The translations under genes were made by a program, and so were the position numbers. The notes below the pieces were generated by a model that saw only the letters and a program-made list of their open reading frames with translations, was not told where the DNA came from and made no database searches. DNA of 40,792 nucleotides from a virus. The first letter of the stretch is position 1; the number at the start of each line of letters is the position of its first letter. This document shows, piece after piece, positions 27,564 through 36,357 of the stretch. The stretch covers positions 1 through 40,792 of IMG/VR virus record IMGVR_UViG_3300042559_000319. One strand, 5' to 3'.

Positions 27564-28832
27564 TCAGCCGTTGGTGACGATCTTGCAGACTGCCGAATCG
27601 GTGATGAGGCCGAAGCCCCAAATGCTGTACCACGCAAGGGCGTGCTCACGACCGAAGTCAAGAACGCCACCGTCACGGAGTTCCACCGGGAGGGAGATTG
27701 CATGACCGAATGCGTTGTCACCAAGCATAAGGGCTTCAAACTGCTCCGTGTCCGGGGTAACCGTGAAGTCTTCCGGCCAGTACTGATCCCAACCCGGGGT
27801 CGCAACTGCGTCCGGTTCGGCACCTGAACCCGGTGAATCTTCAATCGTGGCAGCGCTAACGTCAGGACCATCGGTCTGCGAGTCAGTACCACGCCATGCG
27901 GCAGGGGTACCATCGTCGTAGGCGGTGTTGATGTAGTCAGACGGGTCACTCAGCGGACGACCAACCTGAGTCGTTTCGATGAAGACAACGTCATACAGAC
28001 GACCGATTTCACCAAGCATGAAGTTGCCGGGAGCGGCGTACTTCGAAACTTCGATGAATTCGGGGGTGTCACGCAATTGACGGCTCTGCGACGGGTGGAT
28101 GAAGCAGACATACGTCTCGCCAAGGCGAGGAATGTTCTTGCTTGAAAGTTCAAGCACTGCATCCTTGACCGCATGCGGGGTGAGGAAGAAGCCGCCGGAA
28201 CCAATGGTACCGGAAGCGCCCTGAACGCCCTTGTTGTAGATGCCGTAGCCGGAGGTCAGGTCGGTCGGGGCCTTGTAGCCGTAAACCTTGCTGGTTGCCG
28301 ACTGAAGCGTCTGACGTGCCTGCGTGTCCATGTAAAGCGCCATGTTACGTCCGAGAAGACGTGAAGCCGAAGCCATAACGTCATCGAACGAAGCGTTGAG
28401 AAGAAGTTCCGAAACGGCAATGGCGAAACCATGCTCAGCAACCGTAATACGGTACTGCTGGGCGGTAATGCCATAGGTCTTCATACGGATACCTTCAACC
28501 AGCGGACCCGAAGGGATCGGAAGGTTGTTGTAACGCATGAAGTTAACCGTGAGACCCGGCATAACGCCGAGTTCGGTCTTCTTTACGGCAAACTGTTCGA
28601 ACCGGAGAACCGGCATGGCCTGAAAGAGGATTTCCTTCGACCAAACAGTTTGAATCGCAGGACCCATGAGGGAGGTACCGGAAGTGATACCTGCGCCATA
28701 GCCACCTGTGATATTTGCACCTGCACCGGTTGTGTCATATCCGGCAGGAGCGCCGAATGCTGACCCGGCAACGCCACCAGCGACACGGTTTGTGCCGGTG
28801 ATAGCAGACCCATCGGGGATCTGAAAAGCCAT
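27564..28832 (-). CDS. Major capsid protein (N4-gp56-like, HK97 fold)
   Basis: This 422-residue protein carries the sequence style of the N4-gp56 capsid family: VWSKEILFQAMPVLRFEQFA, LTVNFMRYNNLP, LVEGIR, GFAIAVSELLLNASFDDVM, and a late FEALMLGDNAFGHAIS. Residues about 293-362 (GRPLSDPSDYINTAYDDG to WPEDFTVTP) form an acidic, Gly/Pro/Asp-rich insertion that may be exposed on the capsid surface. It follows the scaffold gene and has a strong AGGAGG site upstream of ATG 28832. Confidence 0.9.
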   Translation of the reverse strand: MAFQIPDGSAITGTNRVAGGVAGSAFGAPAGYDTTGAGANITGGYGAGITSGTSLMGPAIQTVWSKEILFQAMPVLRFEQFAVKKTELGVMPGLTVNFMRYNNLPIPSGPLVEGIRMKTYGITAQQYRITVAEHGFAIAVSELLLNASFDDVMASASRLLGRNMALYMDTQARQTLQSATSKVYGYKAPTDLTSGYGIYNKGVQGASGTIGSGGFFLTPHAVKDAVLELSSKNIPRLGETYVCFIHPSQSRQLRDTPEFIEVSKYAAPGNFMLGEIGRLYDVVFIETTQVGRPLSDPSDYINTAYDDGTPAAWRGTDSQTDGPDVSAATIEDSPGSGAEPDAVATPGWDQYWPEDFTVTPDTEQFEALMLGDNAFGHAISLPVELRDGGVLDFGREHALAWYSIWGFGLITDSAVCKIVTNG

Positions 28833-28884
28833 TAGAAAGTCCTCCTATGGACTGGCTTGGTTAATAGGGTTGTACTTCTTCTGC

Positions 28885-29709
28885 TTAGCCTCGGTACTGA
28901 CGGCCAGCAGCGTTCAGAAGGCTCGCCCGATACTTTTTATACGTTTCCATATCCATTGTCCTGATATCATCAGGACTGATCGATTCGTACGTCTGCATTT
29001 GCTCCAATGGCCCCACAGGAGGAGCAGTCGGTGCTGCTCCCCTCATAGCCTGCCGCTGAGTCGAAGCCGAAGCCTCAAATTGACCCATGATTGCGGCAGT
29101 TCGTGACTTCATCTCTTCGATGAAACCATCGATTTCTTGCTCTGAGTTCCCAGTAATGAGATCTCGGAGTTCAGGAATGATGTACTCGGATTCTTGAGCA
29201 ATCCGCTCGTTTCGGTACTGTTCAAGTTCAGTAAACCGACGCTCACGTTCAAAGACTGCCCGGTCCTGCTCGTAACGTCCTTCAAGTTCTGAAAAGCGGC
29301 TTGACCACTCTTCTTCCTTACGCTGAAGGAGATCACGAGTTTCCATTTTCTCTTCTTCCTCGCGACGAGCCTTTTCGGTTTCAGCCTCAAGTTCAGCAAG
29401 GCGAGCCGCTTCGGCTGCCTCACGTTCCTTTTGGATGGCCTTCAACTGCTCGTCCATGGTCTGAATGCGCCCGTAAAGTTTGTCTTTCTCTTCACGGCGA
29501 ACTCGTTCAAGATCCTCGTCGGTATAGAAACGAGAATCCGCTGCGGTATGTGCGACGTTCTGTTCAACTTCCGGCAGGCTGTGCGCCAGCGGATTACCTG
29601 CAAGAGTTTCATTTTGAACTTCAGCCCATGTGGCGGAAGTACGAACTGGCTCTTTGGGATCGGTTCCAACAAAGAAACCGTCGTTTGCTTCTGATACTTC
29701 CTGCGACAT
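28885..29709 (-). CDS. Scaffolding protein
   Basis: The 274-residue protein sits between portal and capsid genes. It has a long charged coiled coil at about residues 60-195, starting FYTDEDLERVRREEKDKLYG and rich in Glu/Lys/Arg/Ala (ERAAEAARLAELEAETEK-type pattern). A C-terminal helical end (MDMETYKKYRASLLNAAG) is likely to bind the capsid protein. This is the standard form of scaffolds in actinobacterial phages. No protease gene is seen beside it. AGAAGGA precedes ATG 29709. Confidence 0.85.
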   Translation of the reverse strand: MSQEVSEANDGFFVGTDPKEPVRTSATWAEVQNETLAGNPLAHSLPEVEQNVAHTAADSRFYTDEDLERVRREEKDKLYGRIQTMDEQLKAIQKEREAAEAARLAELEAETEKARREEEEKMETRDLLQRKEEEWSSRFSELEGRYEQDRAVFERERRFTELEQYRNERIAQESEYIIPELRDLITGNSEQEIDGFIEEMKSRTAAIMGQFEASASTQRQAMRGAAPTAPPVGPLEQMQTYESISPDDIRTMDMETYKKYRASLLNAAGRQYRG

Positions 29710-29802
29710 GAGATTTGTTTCCTTCTACGGTGGTTTGTCCAATTACTGCTATTTGTTACTTATATAGATATACCATACTTTACGGCATATCATCGCAAAC
29801 CC
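29710..29802 (-). promoter_or_regulatory. AT-rich gap, possible promoter for scaffold/capsid
   Basis: This 93-base gap between the portal stop and scaffold start is much more AT-rich than its surroundings. On the coding strand it has TTGCGA (29798-29793) and, 15 bases later, TATGGT (29777-29772), with further TATA-like runs. Spacing is not ideal, so a promoter is only a possibility. It could raise expression of scaffold and capsid. Confidence 0.3.
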
Positions 29803-31452
29803 TTAACTCTCCTCAAAGGACTCACGCTGAGGAGGCTCTTGGCCGTATGCCCTCTGCATGATCTCCATTGCGAGATTCGGGTCTACACCGGGTGCCATTG
29901 TTCCGTCGCCCATGTCTTGACCGGGCATCATCAATGGCTGACCATCGGGTGTCATACCCGTGGCCTGAATAATAAACTGAGAAGCCTGAGCCTGAATGAG
30001 GTTAAGAGCAGCCTGCTCCTTCATATCCTCCATCATCTCATCGTTAATCTCAGCGATCTTCTGCTCAGCGAACATATCGCCCAAGTCCCGAAGCGCTCCA
30101 CGCTTGGACTCAAGACCCATAGACATACGAGCCTGAATCTCATTGATCTTGATAAGCACGTCAACCGGAAGCGGTTCGGGCCAATGAACAGTGGTTTGAT
30201 ACGTCACGGGATCGGACGGGTCCAACTGCTCATATTGTCCCATTCGAAGGGGGACAGTAGCGACATACGGGTTATACATAAGAGCCTCAGGCTCCTTGAT
30301 AGCCGCATGAAGAATGATCAGTTCATTTATCCGCTTAAATAGACGGGTGTACTGAGTCTTCTTAAGGCCATACTTCTGCATCAGAGGCTGATACTGGACA
30401 GCGAGAGCAGTTCCGCTTGTGTTGCTGATCGGCTGCATCTGTCCGAGCGCCTGAGCAGGCACACCGGTCATTTCGTGCATGGCCTGCTTGATCAGTTCCA
30501 TGTAACCCATAATCCCGGCGAAGTTGGTCTCCATCGACAGGTTTTGGATCTTTGCATCCTTGGAGCCGATGGTCCATACCTTCTTCGGACCCTTCTCAAG
30601 GTTCGATGCCTTAGCACCAATAATCACGGTTACAGGAGAACCGTGATAGTTGATGATCTCGCTGACCTCAGTTGCCTTCTCGTTGAATTCACGGTTGAGG
30701 CTGATGATATCCGTGATATCCGCTAGGCCCCAAGGAGAGGAGGCTACAGGGATGTTCTGAGTGTAAGCGATCGGGATCTCACCGAGCGGATTTGGACGCT
30801 GGTCGATTCGCTCATCATTGATGTACTCCTCAATGAAGTCTTCAGTCAGGATCTCCGTATAGGTGAAGACCTGACGAGCGCCATCGGAAGCAGTGCCCCA
30901 AAACTTGTACTTTAGTTTGAAACGAATCAAACGAGTACGGTCATGCGGGTGCCATTCGGGGAAACAGAAGGCTGGGTTGAGTGGGAGGATTCGGAACTTA
31001 CCCTGTCGGGGACGACCGGAAGCATCTACGAATGGTTCCTCGTAAGCAACCTTTACAAAAACATCCCCCGAGACCGACCCGTGCTGTCCCATTTCCCAAA
31101 GAGTTGTCTGCTTGTCGTTATCATGTTCCCAAGCACGCTTGAGTAGATACGGGACTACACCTTGAGTGGCCTCAGGAGAACCGAATTCTACGCCCTTACC
31201 AAAGGTGAAGTTCACCATATAATCGGCAAACGCCTTGACGTAGTTAAAAGAAAGTTGGGCTTCACCGAGTTCACGGCGGTACGCCCAGTGATGCCCTAGA
31301 TACCAAGCCCAGTTGCTCGCATAGCGGTTAAGGCGAGGACCATGGACCTCAAACTCTTCGTCCGCAAGTTCCACCAACCCGAGCGGGCTAATGGCAATAG
31401 TAAGATCGCTCGCTGCCGCACGGTATGAGGGAGGATAAAAGTTAAGGGACAT
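29803..31452 (-). CDS. Portal protein
   Basis: The 549-residue protein is located between terminase and scaffold/capsid. It has portal features: YASNWAWYLGHHWAYRRELG, SFNYVKAFADYMVNFTFGKG, WEMGQHGSVSGDVFVKVAYE, then IPVASSPWGLADITDIISLNREFN and a long helical stem near AALAVQYQPLMQKYGLKKTQ. The last 100 residues are Met/Gln-rich and acidic. The portal forms the dodecameric ring at the vertex through which DNA is packed. Only a weak ribosome-binding site precedes ATG 31452. Confidence 0.92.
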   Translation of the reverse strand: MSLNFYPPSYRAAASDLTIAISPLGLVELADEEFEVHGPRLNRYASNWAWYLGHHWAYRRELGEAQLSFNYVKAFADYMVNFTFGKGVEFGSPEATQGVVPYLLKRAWEHDNDKQTTLWEMGQHGSVSGDVFVKVAYEEPFVDASGRPRQGKFRILPLNPAFCFPEWHPHDRTRLIRFKLKYKFWGTASDGARQVFTYTEILTEDFIEEYINDERIDQRPNPLGEIPIAYTQNIPVASSPWGLADITDIISLNREFNEKATEVSEIINYHGSPVTVIIGAKASNLEKGPKKVWTIGSKDAKIQNLSMETNFAGIMGYMELIKQAMHEMTGVPAQALGQMQPISNTSGTALAVQYQPLMQKYGLKKTQYTRLFKRINELIILHAAIKEPEALMYNPYVATVPLRMGQYEQLDPSDPVTYQTTVHWPEPLPVDVLIKINEIQARMSMGLESKRGALRDLGDMFAEQKIAEINDEMMEDMKEQAALNLIQAQASQFIIQATGMTPDGQPLMMPGQDMGDGTMAPGVDPNLAMEIMQRAYGQEPPQRESFEES

Positions 31453-31475
31453 AGTTCGGTTACTTTAGCAGTCAA

Positions 31476-32822
31476 TCAGTCGAACAAAGAATCTTGGATG
31501 CCGCTTTCGTTCTTGCGACGGTCAGAGGCTGCGGCCTTATCCGCTTTGGCCTTCTGTCGTTGGGAGGCATTGAATGGAGCGTCGCTACCTGCTTCACGGC
31601 GAGCCTGAGTCCAAGCGACCTCCTGCATCATCACAGAGGGTACTCCGATGTGCTGACCGAACTGGTCGAATGAAACAGGACCCACACCTTCAGCAGCCAT
31701 ACGAGTGGCCTTATTATTAAAAGCGTGAACAGCACCTACACCAGTAATCTCAGCGACTTTAGGAAGACCTGTATTCCTCTTCTGAAAGGAGGCCATATCT
31801 CCCGGCCCATTCTTATCAACCGCACGCTTAGCGGGTGAAAAGTTGCGACCATTATGCTTAGCAGAAAGTGCCTGACCCGAAGAAATAGCCTGCATCCAAG
31901 TGTCTTCAGCAGTTGCGTGATCCGGGCTGAGAATACTGTTTTTAGCAGGCTCTCCCGGCTCCTTTGCGGAGAACATAAACATCCCTTGATTAGGATCTCC
32001 AGTTACTAGATGTCTAGAGATGCTCTCGTAATCGATCTTTTCTTCCAAGGATGCTTCGCCTGCATCAACAATAGAATGAAAATATGAGGATGTCTTAGGA
32101 GCAGTCATTGGGTCATTTGTCGCCTCGGGAGACGTAACCCCACGCATAGCGTCAATACCCTTAACAGTCATTCTTTCGTGGGGCCTACCAGCCACATGGA
32201 ATGTCTCAGATGAAGAAACTACTGTACGCTCAGCGTTAGCCGAGTTCTCTTTAGCCGCTTGAGTAGCAAACCTAGCAAGGGTTTGGGAACTAAGATCACG
32301 AACCTTGCTACTTGTGTTATCCACAGTTACTGAATGGTCTTCATTATGAAGTTTCGCCAATTCAGCAAACGCTGGTAACTCGTCTACCTTAGGATCTTTA
32401 CCGGGACTAAAAGCCGCAGCCGCTGCGGCAGCGTTACGGAAAGGAATATCACCACGAGACTGCTGGATAGAGTCAGAGTGATCTATATACCACCCAGCGC
32501 CCGGAAGAGTGGTGTTTTCGTTACGGGCATAGTCAATAGCACGACTAAACGCTGCGCCACGACGATTAGCAGCCCCTTGCAGAGTAATAGGCTTATCCTT
32601 GAAAGTACCTGCAATAGACTCAATGACATTGGCCTTTTTACCGGCTTTTTCCCTGTTAGTCTGCTTATTAGATTCTTTAGACTCAGTGGTCCGAAGTTTA
32701 GAGACAGATTCCGCTGCATTGGTCTTTGTAGACTTACCAATACGGTTAATTTCCGAAGCAATGTCCTTGCGTTCAGAGGTGGAGTAGTCTTCCCACTGCA
32801 TCGGGGTATCTCTGTTAGCCAT
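31476..32822 (-). CDS. Uncharacterised 448-residue protein (DUF7178-like segment)
   Basis: Residues about 70-145 resemble a domain of unknown function frequent in actinobacterial phages: a long helix (RGAAFSRAIDYARNENTTLPGAG), then GWYIDHSDSIQQ, then an alanine-rich AAAAAAAFSPGKDPKVDELP. The rest is Ser/Ala/Lys-rich and probably partly disordered, with a very basic C-terminus (ARREAGSD to KADKAAASDRRK). The gene is in the head block, between small uncharacterised genes and portal. Its function is not known; the family resemblance is from memory and should be verified. Confidence 0.7.
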   Translation of the reverse strand: MANRDTPMQWEDYSTSERKDIASEINRIGKSTKTNAAESVSKLRTTESKESNKQTNREKAGKKANVIESIAGTFKDKPITLQGAANRRGAAFSRAIDYARNENTTLPGAGWYIDHSDSIQQSRGDIPFRNAAAAAAAFSPGKDPKVDELPAFAELAKLHNEDHSVTVDNTSSKVRDLSSQTLARFATQAAKENSANAERTVVSSSETFHVAGRPHERMTVKGIDAMRGVTSPEATNDPMTAPKTSSYFHSIVDAGEASLEEKIDYESISRHLVTGDPNQGMFMFSAKEPGEPAKNSILSPDHATAEDTWMQAISSGQALSAKHNGRNFSPAKRAVDKNGPGDMASFQKRNTGLPKVAEITGVGAVHAFNNKATRMAAEGVGPVSFDQFGQHIGVPSVMMQEVAWTQARREAGSDAPFNASQRQKAKADKAAASDRRKNESGIQDSLFD

Positions 32823-32823
32823 A

Positions 32824-33093
32824 TCAGTTACCTGTCATACCCTTGGAAATGTTCTGATTCTTCTTGTTCAGAAGCCAGCGAGGTTGAAGACCAGTAGGCA
32901 ACTCGTTTGTGCCATAGGTGTTCATAAGATCTTTAGCGCTTTTGAGATACTCGGGCATCCGAGACTCATTCGCATGGGGGGCAAAAGAGATCTTAGATGT
33001 TGAAGTCTTTTTCCCCTTAGGACGGCCAGTAGCGCCGGGACCATAGGCGTTCTTTTGAACGGTCTTAGACCCCGGCGCTTGACCGAAATTCAT
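32824..33093 (-). CDS. Small basic protein, uncharacterised
   Basis: The product is 89 residues and strongly basic, with GATGRPKGKKTSTSKISF near residue 20-37 and a C-terminal PRWLLNKKNQNISKG. It could bind DNA or an acidic virion surface. The gap to the next gene is one base. No clear ribosome-binding site is seen before ATG 33093, so translation may depend on coupling. No family recognised. Confidence 0.6.
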   Translation of the reverse strand: MNFGQAPGSKTVQKNAYGPGATGRPKGKKTSTSKISFAPHANESRMPEYLKSAKDLMNTYGTNELPTGLQPRWLLNKKNQNISKGMTGN

Positions 33094-33104
33094 TGAAGTT
33101 GTGA

Positions 33105-33467
33105 TCAGTCGTTGACGACAGTGGCGTTGAATCGCAGGATGCGGGTTTCGCTGCCTGCAACACGCTCAAAGGTAGGATGATCAGCCATCGCACCCTGAAC
33201 AAACTCCGACAATTCCATCGGAGCCTCAATCCAAGTAGCAGAACCGACATGAGCCTTCTCACGAAGGGTTTCCATCGGGGTCTTGATCATGCCAGCCATG
33301 GTCTGACGACCACGTCCGTCACCTTCGGTGTCGCCGTAAGCGCCACGACCGAATTCGAAAGGAATGTCGGTATCGGTAGCGACACCCTCTTCGAAACGAA
33401 GTGGGCCACGACGGGTAAGGTTCTCAGCGTACGCATATTCGTAGCCGGTCTCAGGCGCATAAGCCAT
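33105..33467 (-). CDS. Uncharacterised head-block protein
   Basis: The 120-residue product begins MAYAPETGYEYAYAENLTRRG and has an acidic Gly-rich centre (EFGRGAYGDTEGDGRGRQ), then EFVQGAMADHPTFERVAGS and a final strand RILRFNATVVND. GGAGA lies upstream of ATG 33467. Its place between terminase and portal suggests a packaging or virion-associated role. There is no recognisable family. Confidence 0.68.
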   Translation of the reverse strand: MAYAPETGYEYAYAENLTRRGPLRFEEGVATDTDIPFEFGRGAYGDTEGDGRGRQTMAGMIKTPMETLREKAHVGSATWIEAPMELSEFVQGAMADHPTFERVAGSETRILRFNATVVND

Positions 33468-33542
33468 TGGGGTGTCTCCTAGCGAGATAATGGGACGTAA
33501 TTAGTATGGCACAAGTATCGATATCAACGAAACCCGTAGATT

Positions 33543-34067
33543 TCAGTAATCGGGAACTTCCCACTCGTCTTTACGAGAAACTCCACGAGGAGGAGGTATG
33601 TAACCCGGACCCATCCAACTGGGGACATCGCCTTGACTTGAACGACCGGGAGGTGGAGTTGAATCCCAGTCAAAGTCTGATGAAGATTGATGACTACCTG
33701 CACCGGGAATTTGAGCGTCCCATGCGGGAATGCTGCCTGAACCGGGAGGAGGAGGAAGATGTCCGAACTGTCCGAACTGTCCGGTAGGGCCGGAACTAAC
33801 GGCTCCGGCACCACCACGAGATCCTTGAATAAGTCCGTGCGCTGCTTTACCTGCACGAATCTTGTTTCTAACTCCGGGTACAACAAGACCGGTCGCAATG
33901 TCAGCAACCTGTCCACGCTTTTCCCGGTCTCGGATGATTCCTGAAACCACGCCACCCGCTCTACCGCCCGTGCCTGTCTGATCAATAGCGTCAGCAGCAG
34001 CACCGGCAATACCGTGAGCGGTGTCAGATTCTAGAAACTTACGAACACCTCTACCGATAAGACCCAT
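33543..34067 (-). CDS. Gly/Pro-rich protein, uncharacterised
   Basis: The 174-residue product has an N-terminal half with repeated small helices (GIAGAAADAIDQTGTGGRAG, then DIATGLVVPGVRNKIRAG). The C-terminal half is a Gly/Pro/Ser-rich low-complexity tail (HLPPPPGSGSIPAW, STPPPGRSS, PGYIPPPRG). The tail is likely disordered. It lies directly after terminase. A short plus-strand frame that overlaps it is not supported. The start at 34067 has only weak signals. Confidence 0.65.
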   Translation of the reverse strand: MGLIGRGVRKFLESDTAHGIAGAAADAIDQTGTGGRAGGVVSGIIRDREKRGQVADIATGLVVPGVRNKIRAGKAAHGLIQGSRGGAGAVSSGPTGQFGQFGHLPPPPGSGSIPAWDAQIPGAGSHQSSSDFDWDSTPPPGRSSQGDVPSWMGPGYIPPPRGVSRKDEWEVPDY

Positions 34068-34096
34068 ATGAAAAGTATGACATACCTATACAAATA

Positions 34097-35686
34097 TCAT
34101 CGAAACCAAGGCGCTTCAAAGGTTTCGACGTAAGGCGTGGTGTCGTTGATACTCATAGCACAGGCGATAGCGAGTGAGTCCACGAAGTCATCATGGGAGT
34201 CACGCTCATCAGGCGGGGCCTGAATAAGCATGTAATTTCCCTTGATTACCTTCTCGGCATCTTCCATCTGCTGACGGAAACGCTTCCAAATGCGAGTACG
34301 ACGGGCTTTGGAGTGGCCGGGGTACACGATCATTCGGCGCTGGAGTAGGGCGATGAGATGCTTCCAGCGCTCGCTCTGTGTCTTGATATCGGACGATACG
34401 GGTATAACCTCACATCGGTGCTCCAAGAGCCTCTGAAGGCGCTCAGCGACGGCTGAACCCATACCCTGAGCATCTACGCCCACATAGGCGATGTTGTAGT
34501 TGTCCAAGAAGTCCACGATTTGGAAATACTGGTCTTCCCATTCCGTATTCTGAATCTCCAGCCAGTTGAGAACTCGGTGCTCTCGGAATCCGGCAGGGTC
34601 GGGATAATCCCAATCCACCCAGCAGACCGTAACCACAGTGGAGTCCTTCACACGGGCGGGGTCAATACCGACCACTACCGGCGTACGATGCCATGACTTC
34701 ACCAGTGGCATAGACGGGTCGGCCAAGAAGTCCAAGTCGTCCTCGGCTACTAGCATTCCTCGGTCAAGCATCCATTTGAGGTTGTAGGACATCTGAAACT
34801 CGTCAGAGTCTTCCCCGAGACGCATCTTTTCTTGAGTAATGAACTTGGCGTAGTACGGGTTGTACTTACCCACAGTCCGATAGTCATACTCAAAGTGATT
34901 CATACGACTACGCCTCTGAGTGCCTCGTCGCTTATTCAACTGGATGGCCTTGTAGAAGTCTCCCTTATGGAACGAAGGAGTTCCAATCTTTACCATGGTG
35001 CCTGCATAGGCAGCGAGCATGGGGTGGATGGACTTACGGACCATCGTGTCATCGGCTTCCTGAGCCTCATCGATAACGACGAGATGGTACGACGCACCTT
35101 CGATCTTGGCTCGTGGGTTAGCAGTTGAACGACGGCAGATAGACCCTGAACGTAGTTTGATTACCTTGGACTTGCCGTCCACTCGCTCGTCTAGTTCGGG
35201 GTCATTGAGGAACTCCTGAGCATGCTCGGAGGTCAACTTATCCACAATGCGTCCATGAAGGAAGTCTGACTGGCTATCCACAGGTGCAAACACACCCACC
35301 CACATTCCCCGCTTGAATCGTTCCAACATTTCGAACGACATAGCCAATTTAGGGAGGATGACCATGCATCCAGCGACAATGACAGACAAAGTCTCGGACT
35401 TACCGCTCTGACGTGACCACAAGGCGGTGATTTCCTCACCGTCTACCATAACCAGTGACTCAACGATTCGATATGCCAACTGCCGCTGATATGGGCGAAG
35501 TTCAAGTCCAGCGAACTCTTCGCAGAAGATAATGATCCGCTTGATTAACTGATCAACAAAGTCGGCTGTCTCAGCATCTAAGCCGTAGTCCTCTTCTTCC
35601 TCTTCGATGTCTTCCCGATCATCATCTTCGACGTAGTGATTTTCTTCGATGTCGTCGGGGTTTCCTAGATCTTCGTAAGTTGGCAC
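34097..35686 (-). CDS. Terminase large subunit (ATPase/nuclease)
   Basis: GTG 35686 is preferred to ATG 35704 because a -10 box TATAGT lies exactly six bases before it and would overlap the longer coding start. This gives 529 residues. The ATPase has a Walker A-like SRQSGKS at about residues 91-97 and Walker B VVIDEAQEAD (Asp206, Glu207). The RNase-H-like nuclease has VVVGIDPARVKDST (Asp342), GVDAQGMGSAVAERL and DDFVDSLAIACA (Asp499/500/503). The N-terminus has an acidic run of about 25 residues. No small terminase subunit is seen beside it. Confidence 0.95.
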   Translation of the reverse strand: MPTYEDLGNPDDIEENHYVEDDDREDIEEEEEDYGLDAETADFVDQLIKRIIIFCEEFAGLELRPYQRQLAYRIVESLVMVDGEEITALWSRQSGKSETLSVIVAGCMVILPKLAMSFEMLERFKRGMWVGVFAPVDSQSDFLHGRIVDKLTSEHAQEFLNDPELDERVDGKSKVIKLRSGSICRRSTANPRAKIEGASYHLVVIDEAQEADDTMVRKSIHPMLAAYAGTMVKIGTPSFHKGDFYKAIQLNKRRGTQRRSRMNHFEYDYRTVGKYNPYYAKFITQEKMRLGEDSDEFQMSYNLKWMLDRGMLVAEDDLDFLADPSMPLVKSWHRTPVVVGIDPARVKDSTVVTVCWVDWDYPDPAGFREHRVLNWLEIQNTEWEDQYFQIVDFLDNYNIAYVGVDAQGMGSAVAERLQRLLEHRCEVIPVSSDIKTQSERWKHLIALLQRRMIVYPGHSKARRTRIWKRFRQQMEDAEKVIKGNYMLIQAPPDERDSHDDFVDSLAIACAMSINDTTPYVETFEAPWFR

Positions 35687-35692
35687 GACGAC

Positions 35693-35721
35693 ACTATAAA
35701 GCATTTATCCACATATGCGAA
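35693..35721 (-). promoter_or_regulatory. Probable leaderless promoter of terminase
   Basis: On the minus strand, TTCGCA (35721-35716) and TATAGT (35698-35693) are separated by 17 bases. Six bases separate TATAGT from GTG 35686, so transcription should start at or next to the start codon. The same layout occurs at other starts in this window. Confidence 0.6.
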
Positions 35722-35758
35722 GAGACCCCCCACCGATTTATAACAGTGGGGGGTCTCT
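35721..35758. terminator. Perfect 13-bp hairpin upstream of terminase
   Basis: Arms 35721-35733 and 35746-35758 are fully complementary (AGAGACCCCCCAC / GTGGGGGGTCTCT) with a 12-base loop. There is no T-run on either side, so it may be an 'I-shaped' terminator working in either direction. It would insulate the terminase operon from the small-gene operon to its right. Its edge touches the -35 box of the terminase promoter. Confidence 0.8.
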
Positions 35759-35770
35759 ATGCACATCTGA

Positions 35771-35811
35771 CCAACTCGGGGAAGGGGACCAATCCAAGCA
35801 CCCTGAGTTGG
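35771..35811. terminator. Second hairpin in tandem
   Basis: Arms CCAACTCGGGG (35771-35781) and CCCTGAGTTGG (35801-35811) pair over 11 positions with one G-T wobble and a 19-base loop. It is the first of two hairpins met by transcripts coming from the small genes at 35840-37561. The pair may be a double terminator or part of a packaging or RNA element. Confidence 0.55.
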
Positions 35812-35839
35812 GATTACTTTACATTATTGACTTGTGACT

Positions 35840-36076
35840 CTACAAATCTTCGTCAGAAGTCTTTGGAACAGGGAGAGGGGTGACTCTTTCCATTACAAAA
35901 GTACGCATGGAGTTCTTGCCTCCGGGGTCTTTATCTCCCCCGTAAACAGTCACAGAGTTGTCACTCTCATTGATCTTTACAAACTTATATGGTCCACGCT
36001 CTCCAGCCACCGTCACAGGGTGATTTCTCTGTACCTCAGTGAGGGGAGGCGTTGTTAGTTCTTTCTTAGTGGTCAC
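35840..36076 (-). CDS. Small uncharacterised protein
   Basis: The 78-residue protein starts at GTG 36076, which overlaps the TGA of the zinc-finger-like gene (GTGA). It has a short beta-rich centre (HPVTVAGERGPYKFVKINES, then VTVYGGDKD) and a flexible, acidic end. It is the last gene before the tandem hairpins. No family recognised. Confidence 0.62.
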   Translation of the reverse strand: MTTKKELTTPPLTEVQRNHPVTVAGERGPYKFVKINESDNSVTVYGGDKDPGGKNSMRTFVMERVTPLPVPKTSDEDL

Positions 36077-36357
36077 TGCTGCGTTTCAGCCTTTTCACGC
36101 TTCTTCTTAGCCCGGTAATCCGAGTAATACTCACGGTTGATCTGCACACAACGCTCGCCCTGACATCCCTGCTGGTAACGGTAGATGCTCGCATCGGCAC
36201 ACGTTTTTGAGTCACAGTCAGGGTTAATGCCGCAGATGCCATTCTGAGATGTGACGTTAGGACGCATACGGCGACCCGGACGTTCTTTTTCAAGAAAAGC
36301 AATTCGCTGCTCTAATGCTTCGATTCGCTCTTCGATTGTGATGCTTTTGTCACTCAT
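36073..36357 (-). CDS. Small Cys-rich, probably zinc-binding protein
   Basis: The 94-residue protein has an N-terminal coiled coil (TIEERIEALEQRIAFLEKER) and a Cys-rich centre: CGINPDCDSKTC, then YQQGCQGERCVQINREYYSDYR, then a basic helix. The 'C-x-x-x-x-C-x-x-x-N-R-E-Y-x-x-x-Y-R' end resembles small zinc-binding proteins widespread in actinobacterial phages. It could bind nucleic acid. GAGGAG lies seven bases upstream of ATG 36357. It overlaps both neighbours by a few bases. Confidence 0.68.
   Translation of the reverse strand: MSDKSITIEERIEALEQRIAFLEKERPGRRMRPNVTSQNGICGINPDCDSKTCADASIYRYQQGCQGERCVQINREYYSDYRAKKKREKAETQQ

Noticed and set aside
29301-29711. Plus-strand 136-codon frame across the scaffold gene
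   Set aside because: It mirrors the Glu/Arg-rich scaffold codons; gene order and the coiled-coil pattern support the minus strand.
33506-33787. Plus-strand frame of 93 codons
   Set aside because: It overlaps the Gly/Pro-rich minus-strand gene for most of its length, ends in a short repeat and has no ribosome-binding site. The minus-strand frame fits the operon.
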